Of a stretch of 64,000 nucleotides of DNA, positions 57,098-64,000 are shown piece by piece. Numbering within the stretch: position 1 is the stretch's first letter; each line of letters starts with the position of its first letter. Made by a program: the position numbers and the translations under genes. Source of the DNA: Thalassotalea_A litorea (GTDB lineage Bacteria; Pseudomonadota; Gammaproteobacteria; Enterobacterales; Alteromonadaceae); assembly GCF_043642205.1 (NCBI RefSeq), contig NZ_JBHZSG010000011.1, forward strand, positions 39,802-103,801, given 5' to 3'. A model generated the notes under the pieces. The model saw nothing but the letters and a program-made list of their open reading frames with translations, did not search any database and had not been told where the DNA came from.

Positions 57098-57129
57098 AAA
57101 AACGCTGTTAATGTAACAGCGTTTTTTTT
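57098..57129 (+). terminator. Rho-independent terminator of ald
   Basis: AAAACGCTGTTA-ATG-TAACAGCGTTTT perfect stem followed by TTTT. Confidence 0.88.
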
Positions 57130-57231
57130 ATCGTATAACCTTGTTTTTGTATTCGGCTACCCCAATCAACAAAACATAATCGATTTATAACCCTCTGGTT
57201 ATAGCATTTTCAAAATTCCATGGAGTATTAC

Positions 57232-58194
57232 ATGAGTGATGTAAGGCACTGCCCTCTTTTGATCTTAGGCTCAGGTCCTGCTGGCTACACAGCTGCCGTA
57301 TACGCGGCACGCGCTAACTTAAATCCAGTGATGATCACAGGTATGCAGCAAGGTGGTCAATTAACCACAACGACTGAAGTAGAAAACTGGCCAGGCGATG
57401 CCGATGATCTAACCGGTCCATTGCTAATGGAACGGATGCAAAAACACGCAGAAAAATTTGATACTGAAATCATTTTCGATCATATCGACGAAGTTGATTT
57501 CTCTAACCGCCCTTTCCATTTAAAAGGCAGCAGTGGCGAGTACACTTGTGACGCATTGATCATCGCAACCGGTGCTTCAGCTCAGTATCTGGGGTTAGAA
57601 TCTGAAACCGCGTTTATGGGTAAAGGTATTTCCGCATGTGCAACCTGTGATGGGTTCTTTTACCGTAACCAGAAAGTTGCCGTTGTTGGTGGTGGTAACA
57701 CCGCGGTTGAAGAAGCACTTTACTTATCGAACATTGCTTCAGAAGTACATCTGATCCACCGTCGTGATACCTTCCGCAGTGAAAAGATCCTGACCCAGCG
57801 TCTGATGGATAAAGTCGAAAACGGCAATATTGTATTGCATTTGGACCGCACACTTGATGAAGTCCTTGGTGATAACATGGGCGTAACCGGTTTACGTCTG
57901 CAAGACACCAAGACTGACGCCAAAGAAGAAATCGACGTTGCTGGTTGCTTTATTGCCATTGGTCACAAACCAAACACAGGGATTTTTGCTGGTCAACTGG
58001 ACATGAAAGACGGTTACTTAACCATTCAGTCTGGAACCACAGGTAACGCTACGCAAACCAGTGTTGAAGGTGTCTATGCCGCAGGTGACGTCGCTGACCA
58101 CATCTACCGTCAGGCGATCACCTCCGCGGGTTCTGGCTGTATGGCAGCTCTGGACGCTGAACGTTATTTAGATGCTTTGGCATCCCGTAAGTAA
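57232..58194 (+). CDS. trxB: Thioredoxin reductase
   Basis: 320 aa from ATG 57232, with GGAG about 7 bp upstream; ATG 57220 is in frame but less well placed. FAD-binding LGSGPAGYTAAVYAARA, NADPH-binding VGGGNTAVEEAL, and redox C136/C139 in ACATCD. Recycles thioredoxin. Followed 12 bp later by aat. Confidence 0.97.
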   Translation: MSDVRHCPLLILGSGPAGYTAAVYAARANLNPVMITGMQQGGQLTTTTEVENWPGDADDLTGPLLMERMQKHAEKFDTEIIFDHIDEVDFSNRPFHLKGSSGEYTCDALIIATGASAQYLGLESETAFMGKGISACATCDGFFYRNQKVAVVGGGNTAVEEALYLSNIASEVHLIHRRDTFRSEKILTQRLMDKVENGNIVLHLDRTLDEVLGDNMGVTGLRLQDTKTDAKEEIDVAGCFIAIGHKPNTGIFAGQLDMKDGYLTIQSGTTGNATQTSVEGVYAAGDVADHIYRQAITSAGSGCMAALDAERYLDALASRK

Positions 58195-58206
58195 GGTTTT
58201 TTACTT

Positions 58207-58920
58207 ATGCAACAGATCCTGCATCGCCTGTCGACACAGGATCTGTCCTTTCCGCCAATCGAACAAGCATTATCCGAACCCAATGGGTTACTGGCGGTTG
58301 GCGGCGATCTCTCTGCGAAGAGAATTATCAGCGCTTATCGTAATGGCATCTTTCCCTGGTTTTCTGAAGGCGACCCAATCTTATGGTGGAGTCCGGATCC
58401 CAGAGCAATTTTAACGCTACAAGACCTTCGTATTAACCGAAGTTTAAAAAAATTCCTGAACAAATCTCCCTATCACATTACCTTAAATCACGCCTTTGAT
58501 GACGTTATTGCATTGTGTGCCGATGCACCATTTCGCAAGGAAGATACCTGGATAGTCCCATCAATGATGTTGGCTTATCAACAACTGCATCGTCAGGGAG
58601 TCGCACATTCTATTGAAGTTTGGATGAATGATCAGTTAGTTGGTGGATTATATGGCATCGCTATTGGTGGTTTTTTTAGTGGCGAATCCATGTTTTACCG
58701 TGCCGAAAATGCTTCTAAAGTAGCTCTGATTGCACTAAGAAATCATTTGCTAGCACAAAACATCCAATTTATTGACTGTCAAATCCAAAACCCTTTTCTT
58801 GAATCCATGGGCGCAAAGGAAGTTAGTCGAGAAACGTTTTCACGATTACAATTAAACGCCATTACAACGCCAATCAAGGATAACTGCTGGCAACCACAAA
58901 CACTGAAGCTCGATAATTGA
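58207..58920 (+). CDS. aat: Leucyl/phenylalanyl-tRNA-protein transferase
   Basis: 237 aa. PPIEQALSEPNGLLAVGGDLS at the N-terminus, GIFPWF and GGFFSGESMFYRAENASKVAL are family motifs. It adds Leu or Phe to proteins beginning with Lys or Arg, marking them for ClpS/ClpAP. Co-transcribed with trxB; its downstream neighbour bpt is separated by the MITE-like element. Confidence 0.96.
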   Translation: MQQILHRLSTQDLSFPPIEQALSEPNGLLAVGGDLSAKRIISAYRNGIFPWFSEGDPILWWSPDPRAILTLQDLRINRSLKKFLNKSPYHITLNHAFDDVIALCADAPFRKEDTWIVPSMMLAYQQLHRQGVAHSIEVWMNDQLVGGLYGIAIGGFFSGESMFYRAENASKVALIALRNHLLAQNIQFIDCQIQNPFLESMGAKEVSRETFSRLQLNAITTPIKDNCWQPQTLKLDN

Positions 58921-58939
58921 GGCGCGATTCTTTATAGTA

Positions 58940-59267
58940 ATACCAATCACATTAAGTTTGTGCACCGCTCTGAGTGAGGGCGGAGGTTCAGTTACAACAT
59001 AGATTTCACTGATATAGTCAATCTATATTAATGAAATATAGGGCAGTAAATGGGCCTTAAGGTAAGCTCCCTGCGGGTGAGTTATAAAGGCGTTTATCCT
59101 GCGTTACTGATTTTGGCTGATTTAAGCTGATTTAAGCTGATTTAAGCTGATTTTAGCTGATTTTGGCTGGTCTTGAGATAATGGAGCGACCATGCTCTGC
59201 AATCAAAGCCTTCTCTAAAAGCCTTTAAATTCTCACTGAGTGAGCAATAATTTAATATGATTGGTAT
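58940..59267 (+). mobile_element. MITE-like element, copy 2 (328 bp), with decamer repeat
   Basis: Terminal repeats ATACCAATCACATTAA and TTAATATGATTGGTAT differ at one position. The interior matches copy 1 in the opposite direction. At 59111-59170 six phased 10-bp units (TTTTGGCTGA, TTTAAGCTGA three times, TTTTAGCTGA, TTTTGGCTGG) occur where copy 1 has only one or two. No coding frame. It fills the space between aat and bpt. Confidence 0.87.
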
Positions 59268-59314
59268 AAAGGTAGGCGAGATAAATCCATGTGTTTAATC
59301 GCCAAATACGGATC

Positions 59315-60034
59315 ATGAGTGAGTCGATGAGCGAGCAAAAGTTTTTTCAATTTGGTTTAACCCAACACTTTCCCTGCAATTATTTGCCAGAGCAAAAAGA
59401 ACGATTGATGGTGGTGATGAATCATGAATTACTCACCAATGAAAACTATCAACGGTTACTCGAAGCCGGTTTCCGACGCAGTGGCGATCAGGTCTATCGC
59501 CCCCACTGTCAGCGCTGCGACGCCTGTGAATCATTGCGCGTTCCAGTTAAAGAATTTATTGCTTCTAAAAGCCAAAAGCGCATTTTGACACTCAATAAAG
59601 ATATCAAAATTAATATCAGCTCCAGCGAAAAGCCACAGTTCTACCCGTTATACGAGCGCTATATTAATACCATTCATATAGATGGCGGCATGTATCCTGC
59701 CAACCGTGAACAATACGACAATTTTATTAGAAGTGAGAATATTGCCCAATTGTTTATTGAGCTGTACTTGCAAGATAAATTGGTGAGTGTTGCTGTAACC
59801 GATCATTTGCCTAACGCACTGTCAGCGCTATACACCTTTTATGATCCCAATTTTGCGAAGCGTTCTCTGGGAAAATTATCCATACTCAGCCAAATAGAGG
59901 TGGCCCGCACATTAGGTAAAGAGTTTCTGTATTTGGGCTACCAGATCGATGCCTGCGCAAAAATGAACTATAAAAATAAATATCATCCCCACCAGCGCCT
60001 TCAGCAGCAACGATGGCAACGGATAGATAAATAA
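59315..60034 (+). CDS. bpt: Bpt-type aspartate/glutamate leucyltransferase
   Basis: 239 aa from ATG 59315; other in-frame starts are a GTG at 59291 and ATG 59327. QFGLTQHFPCNYLPEQKERL, the cysteine cluster YRPHCQRCDACESLRVPV, and YLGYQIDACAKMNYKNKYHP are family landmarks. Bpt adds Leu to N-terminal Asp or Glu (arginyltransferase-like fold), feeding the same N-end-rule pathway as aat. The MITE-like element ends 47 bp before the start, so its promoter may lie in that element. Confidence 0.93.
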   Translation: MSESMSEQKFFQFGLTQHFPCNYLPEQKERLMVVMNHELLTNENYQRLLEAGFRRSGDQVYRPHCQRCDACESLRVPVKEFIASKSQKRILTLNKDIKINISSSEKPQFYPLYERYINTIHIDGGMYPANREQYDNFIRSENIAQLFIELYLQDKLVSVAVTDHLPNALSALYTFYDPNFAKRSLGKLSILSQIEVARTLGKEFLYLGYQIDACAKMNYKNKYHPHQRLQQQRWQRIDK

Positions 60035-60123
60035 ATAGCGCATTGACTTTACAAACAGTTCGCTTTTGGGCATGATCTGCGCAGCAAATATTTATGCATA
60101 CTTTTTAGAGGATTAACGCTTAG

Positions 60124-60342
60124 ATGGCGAAAGAAGAAAATATTGAAATGCAAGGTACGGTTTTGGATACGCTTCCAAACACCATGTTTCGTGTTGAATT
60201 AGAAAACGGTCACGTCGTAACCGCACATATCTCAGGCAAAATGCGCAAAAACTACATCCGTATTTTAACTGGTGATAAAGTTACTGTTGAACTAACACCA
60301 TACGACTTATCTAAAGGTCGCATTATTTTCCGCGCCAGATAA
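60124..60342 (+). CDS. infA: Translation initiation factor IF-1
   Basis: 72 aa, the exact family length. MAKEENIEMQGTVLDTLPNTMF and GKMRKNYIRILTGDKV are nearly invariant. Single OB-fold that binds the ribosomal A site. Next to aat/bpt and clpA as in many gammaproteobacteria. Confidence 0.98.
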   Translation: MAKEENIEMQGTVLDTLPNTMFRVELENGHVVTAHISGKMRKNYIRILTGDKVTVELTPYDLSKGRIIFRAR

Positions 60343-60378
60343 TCCCTGAGCTCTTGATAGGGCTAAATAGAGAATTGA

Positions 60379-60410
60379 AAAACCCCGCTATTGCGGGGTT
60401 TTGTTTTTTT
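60379..60410 (+). terminator. Rho-independent terminator of infA
   Basis: AAAACCCCGC-TATT-GCGGGGTTTT stem followed by GTTTTTTT. Confidence 0.9.
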
Positions 60411-60447
60411 ATGGGGTTAACAACCCTAAGCACTGCTAATCGGTAGG

Positions 60448-60475
60448 CAAAAAAAAGCCGCTTAAAAGCGACTTT
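60448..60475 (-). terminator. Terminator of clpA
   Basis: On the minus strand, AGTCGCTT/AAGCGGCT (one mismatch) followed by TTTTTTTT, 31 bp after the clpA stop. Confidence 0.8.
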
Positions 60476-60505
60476 CTATCGGTATAACAATTAATCGAAA
60501 TAAGA

Positions 60506-62764
60506 TCAGGAAACCAGTTCTTCTTTTTCTTCAAAGTTGAACACAAGCTTCTCTTTTTTCTTATCGACATCAACTTTGGCAACACCGCCTTGCATCAATT
60601 GTCCAAACAAGAGTTCATTGGCTAGTGGTTTCTTCAAATGCTCCTGAATAAGCCTTGCCATTGGACGTGCGCCCATAGCCTTATCATAACCATGTTTCGC
60701 TAACCAGGCTCGTGCCTTCTTGCTGATTTCCAGTGACACACCTTTGTGATCAAGTTGCGCCTGTAGTTCAACAATAAACTTATCAACCACCTGCTCAATC
60801 ACGTCGGCATGAAGATGATTAAACCAGATTATAGAATCGAGGCGATTCCTGAATTCCGGTGAAAAGACGCGGTTAATTTCTGACATCGCATCGAAACTAT
60901 GGTCCTGTTGTTGGAAACCAATGGATTGTCGCGTCGTTTCACGAACCCCGGCATTGGTGGTAAGCACTAAGATGACATTACGAAAATCGGCTTTTCGGCC
61001 ATTGTTGTCGGTTAATGTACCATGGTCCATCACCTGCAACAGGATATTATAAATATCCGTGTGTGCTTTTTCGATTTCATCTAGCAGGACCACTGAATGG
61101 GGGTGCTTAATGACCGCATCGGTCAACAAACCACCCTGCTCATAGCCAACATAACCCGGAGGCGCACCGATCAAACGGCTTACCGCGTGTTTTTCCATGT
61201 ACTCGGACATATCAAAACGCAACAACTCTACACCAAGTATTTTGGCAAGTTGATTGGTCACCTCAGTTTTACCGACACCGGTAGGCCCGGAGAACAAGAA
61301 AGAGCCAACAGGTTTTTCTTCATGCCCTAAGCCAGCGCGGTTTAACCGAATCACTGAGGTCAAGCCGTCTATCGCTTCATCTTGACCAAACACCACCATT
61401 TTCAAATTGCGGTCGATATTCATCAAATTGTCTTTTTCTGTCGATGAAACAGATTTTTCCGGGATCCTGGCAATGGAGGCAACAATCGCTTCAATTTCAC
61501 CGATATCGATCGTCTTTTTACGCTTTTTCTCGGGTAATAATTGTTGTTTAGCACCGGCTTCATCAATCACATCGATCGCTTTATCCGGTAAAAACCTGTC
61601 ATTGATATATTTCGCCGACAACTCTGCTGCAGCTTTAAGGGCTTTGTTCGAATACTTTACATTATGATGCTTCTCATAGCGCTCTTTCAAACCTTGCAAG
61701 ATTTTTGTAGTTTCATCAATTGATGGTTCGTTGATGTCGATTTTCTGAAAACGACGAGCCAGTGCCCTGTCTTTTTCAAAAATCGTTTTAAATTCCTGGT
61801 AAGTCGTAGAGCCCATGCAACGCAGTTTTCCGGACGACAGTAATGGTTTTATCAGGTTAGAGGCGTCCATCATACCACCAGACGCCGCACCAGCGCCTAT
61901 GATGGTGTGAATTTCATCAATGAATAGAATCGCATGGGGATCTTTTTCAAGCTCCTTTAACAGGGCTTTAAAGCGCTTTTCAAAATCTCCACGATATTTG
62001 GTGCCCGCTAATAACGCTCCCATGTCCAGTGAATAGATGGTTGCATCCATTAACACGTCAGGGGCCTTCTCTTCTACGATCAATTTTGCCAAGCCTTCGG
62101 CAATCGCCGTTTTACCGACACCGGCTTCACCCACAAACAAGGGGTTGTTCTTACGACGGCGACTCAGCACCTGAATCGCGCGTTCCAGTTCAATAGAACG
62201 GCCGATCATAGGATCAATTTGCCCCAGCTGTGCGGCTTTATTCAAATTTTCCGCGTAGGCATCGACGTTTTTATTGTCTTCTTCCACGCTAATCGCATCA
62301 TCATGCTCAATGGTTGGCTCACCAGAGTGCCCCTTCGAAATACCATGGGAAATAAAGTTAACGATATCAAGGCGAGTAATGTCAGATTTTTTCAGGAAGT
62401 ATGCAGCTTGAGATTCCTGTTCGCTAAATATGGCCACCAGGACATTGGCACCATTGACCTCAGTCTTGCCAGAGGACTGAACATGAAATACAGCTCGCTG
62501 AAGAACACGCTGAAAACCCAGAGTTGGCTGGGTTTCTTTATCTTCTTCGCCTTCCTGGATCACCGGCGTCGTTTCTAAGATGAATGTGTTTAATTCCAAC
62601 TTAAGCTTATCGAGGTCACCGCCACAGGCCTTGATCGCTTCGATCGCTTCCGGATTTTCCAGCAAAGCAAGCAATAAATGTTCTACCGTCATAAATTCAT
62701 GGCGAGAATCTTTAGCTTGACGGAAAGCCAGATTTAAGGAGATTTCTAATTCTTTATTTAACAT
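60506..62764 (-). CDS. clpA: ATP-dependent Clp protease ATP-binding subunit ClpA
   Basis: 752 aa (E. coli 758). The N-domain binds ClpS. Two AAA+ modules: Walker A GEAGVGKTAIAEGLA (first) and GPTGVGKTEVTNQLA (second), with Walker B ILFIDEIHTIIGAG and VLLDEIEKAH. Unfolds substrates for ClpP. 30 bp after clpS, forming one operon. Confidence 0.98.
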   Translation of the reverse strand: MLNKELEISLNLAFRQAKDSRHEFMTVEHLLLALLENPEAIEAIKACGGDLDKLKLELNTFILETTPVIQEGEEDKETQPTLGFQRVLQRAVFHVQSSGKTEVNGANVLVAIFSEQESQAAYFLKKSDITRLDIVNFISHGISKGHSGEPTIEHDDAISVEEDNKNVDAYAENLNKAAQLGQIDPMIGRSIELERAIQVLSRRRKNNPLFVGEAGVGKTAIAEGLAKLIVEEKAPDVLMDATIYSLDMGALLAGTKYRGDFEKRFKALLKELEKDPHAILFIDEIHTIIGAGAASGGMMDASNLIKPLLSSGKLRCMGSTTYQEFKTIFEKDRALARRFQKIDINEPSIDETTKILQGLKERYEKHHNVKYSNKALKAAAELSAKYINDRFLPDKAIDVIDEAGAKQQLLPEKKRKKTIDIGEIEAIVASIARIPEKSVSSTEKDNLMNIDRNLKMVVFGQDEAIDGLTSVIRLNRAGLGHEEKPVGSFLFSGPTGVGKTEVTNQLAKILGVELLRFDMSEYMEKHAVSRLIGAPPGYVGYEQGGLLTDAVIKHPHSVVLLDEIEKAHTDIYNILLQVMDHGTLTDNNGRKADFRNVILVLTTNAGVRETTRQSIGFQQQDHSFDAMSEINRVFSPEFRNRLDSIIWFNHLHADVIEQVVDKFIVELQAQLDHKGVSLEISKKARAWLAKHGYDKAMGARPMARLIQEHLKKPLANELLFGQLMQGGVAKVDVDKKKEKLVFNFEEKEELVS

Positions 62765-62794
62765 TAACGTCTTGCTCCATACTTTGGGGGACTA

Positions 62795-63115
62795 TTACAC
62801 CTGTTCCATGGTACACATCAGTGGATGTTCATGCTTACGGGCAAATCGACAAACTTGATCAACTTTTGTTTCTGCAACTTCAGCAGTAAAAATTCCGCAA
62901 CTTGCTTTACCCTTATAATGTATTGTTAGCATAATTTGCGTCGCTTGGTCAGTATCCATGTTAAAAAATTTACTTAACACTTCAACTACGAAGTCCATCG
63001 GGGTGTAATCATCGTTTAATATAATGACCCGATACATGGACGGACGCTTTATTTTTTCACGCTGCTGCTCTTCAACAACACTATCCGTATCGTTTAATTC
63101 TTTGGCTTTACTCAT
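62795..63115 (-). CDS. clpS: ClpS adaptor (N-recognin)
   Basis: 106 aa, E. coli length. A variable N-terminal tail, then RVIILNDDYTPMDFVVEVL, which forms the N-degron pocket, and MLTIHYKGKASCGIF. Delivers N-end-rule substrates to ClpA. Divergent from cspD with 220 bp between, as in E. coli. Confidence 0.97.
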   Translation of the reverse strand: MSKAKELNDTDSVVEEQQREKIKRPSMYRVIILNDDYTPMDFVVEVLSKFFNMDTDQATQIMLTIHYKGKASCGIFTAEVAETKVDQVCRFARKHEHPLMCTMEQV

Positions 63116-63335
63116 ATAAAAAATATTAGCCCTTACTATATCTATTATAAGAAAGAATTAAAAAATCAAAAAAACCAACAATTTATCTTGACTAATTTTT
63201 CTGATAATCTAAATTTTTAATTGTGGCTACTTTTTCGCCACGCCCCCTACCAGTAATTTACTGATAGAAATACTTTAATGATCATGTGAGATCGATTCAA
63301 ACAAAAATACCAATGTATAAGAAGGAAGTGGAAGT

Positions 63336-63560
63336 ATGGCTAATGGTACAGTGAAATGGTTCAATAACGCCAAAGGTTTTGGTTTTATTCGTCCAGAATC
63401 CGGCGGTGAAGATATCTTCGCGCACTACTCAACAATTCAAATGGACGGCTACCGTACGTTGAAAGCTGGCCAAAGTGTCGACTACGAGCTCAATGAAGGA
63501 CCGAAAGGCCATCATGCTGCCAGTATCCGCCCTCTGGATATGGAAGGCGAGCAACAGTAG
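63336..63560 (+). CDS. cspD: CspD-like cold-shock-domain protein
   Basis: 74 aa. RNA-binding motifs KWFNNAKGFGFI and EDIFAHYSTIQ match CspD, a stationary-phase inhibitor of replication in E. coli, rather than CspA. AGGAAG lies upstream of the ATG. Position next to clpS supports cspD over other Csp paralogues. Confidence 0.93.
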   Translation: MANGTVKWFNNAKGFGFIRPESGGEDIFAHYSTIQMDGYRTLKAGQSVDYELNEGPKGHHAASIRPLDMEGEQQ

Positions 63561-63926
63561 TCTAGCTTTTCAGTGATTCACAGCAAGGGAGGGGTCCTCT
63601 CTTTGCTGAATCCTGACTACCTGCTGTAAACGCCCCCTGATAATCAACCGGATATTTTGCCGGCTGTGACTATCAGAAAACCGACATAAAACAAGAAATT
63701 ATCTTCTCTTGTTTTAAGGCTTTAGCCATAAAAGCCCTATTCGCTTCTTGTTACCAAGTGAGCAACTCTCATATATTGCTCATGAAACTGAAAAGCCCCC
63801 ACTTTTCAACATACCTGTCAATATCGCAATCAAATCAATCATCCCAACCATGCCGTTTACAACTTAGTCTTAGATTTAACTGACGTTAAGTACCAACGTT
63901 TACAAAATCTTCCAGCGCCAGAGCTT
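63561..63926. other. 366-bp non-coding stretch with three hairpins after cspD
   Basis: Hairpins at 63581-63608 (CAGC-AAGGGAGG/CCTCTCTT-GCTG with one bulged T), 63637-63676 (outer CTGATA/TATCAG) and 63687-63716 (TAAAACAAGA/TCTTGTTTTA, perfect 10-bp stem). The last could terminate cspD. No gene seen. Confidence 0.5.
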
Positions 63927-64000
63927 ATACCAATCACATTAAGTTTGTGCACAACTCAGAGTTAGGGCAGAGGTTCAGTTACCACATAGATTTTATTGAT
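63927..64000 (+). mobile_element. MITE-like element, copy 3 (cut by window end)
   Basis: Begins with the same terminal repeat ATACCAATCACATTAA as copy 2 and follows it for the 74 bp available, with several substitutions. Same orientation as copy 2. Confidence 0.8.

Noticed and set aside
59111..59170. CRISPR-like array
   Set aside because: The repeat unit is 10 bp with no spacers; it is a simple tandem repeat inside the mobile element.

Overview
The window is chromosomal DNA from a marine-type gammaproteobacterium. The mix of families (long-form GAPDH, YejK/L/M, YdjA-SppA-AnsA, DUF349 protein with YeaC, Bpt next to Aat/ClpA/ClpS) and the fairly low GC point to the order Alteromonadales, perhaps a Thalassotalea- or Colwellia-like organism. 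That placement is inference from gene content, not from a marker tree. Several blocks keep E. coli-like order: yejK-yejL-yejM-tRNA-Pro; ydjA...sppA-ansA; yeaC...msrB...gapA; serS-(crcB)-rarA-lolA-ftsK-lrp...trxB; and aat...infA-clpA-clpS-cspD.

Layout. 0-5.9 kb: a partial M23 peptidase, a tandem T-fold (PTPS/QueD-like) protein, pyrC, yejK, yejL, yejM and tRNA-Pro(GGG). 6-11 kb: two translationally coupled alpha/beta hydrolases, a solitary HicB-like protein with pepE behind a three-copy 33-bp repeat, a PL3-like pectate lyase and an unknown exported protein. 11.1-16.4 kb: the biotin locus, bioBFCD divergent from bioA, with a probable BirA operator over the bioB -35 box. 16.7-26.4 kb: asnS, YdjA-type nitroreductase, PhzF, DoxX, sppA, ansA, a stand-alone GT51 transglycosylase and an exported amidohydrolase. 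26.5-34.7 kb: an accessory stretch of envelope proteins (lipoproteins, a Met-rich outer-membrane protein, a DUF2946-like protein, a WG-repeat protein), yjdM and a GNAT. 34.9-47.2 kb: DUF349 protein, yeaC, an AGCS symporter, an M14 carboxypeptidase, a thioredoxin-like protein, long-form GAPDH, msrB, gnd and gapA. 47.25-48.85 kb: a small accessory pocket with an unusual hairpin array and three small unknown genes. 48.9-63.6 kb: conserved core (serS to cspD), including a compact N-end-rule set (aat, bpt, clpA, clpS).

Non-coding structure includes three copies (one cut by the window end) of a MITE-like element of about 277-328 bp with 16-bp terminal inverted repeats, at 26.5, 58.9 and 63.9 kb. 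One copy lies between aat and bpt and carries an expanded 10-bp tandem repeat. The least explained signal is the array of stem-loops separated by GGTGGA/GGA motifs just after the gapA terminator; a CsrA-binding RNA or a mosaic repeat element are both possible. I saw no CRISPR array, rRNA, prophage or recognisable complete transposase gene.
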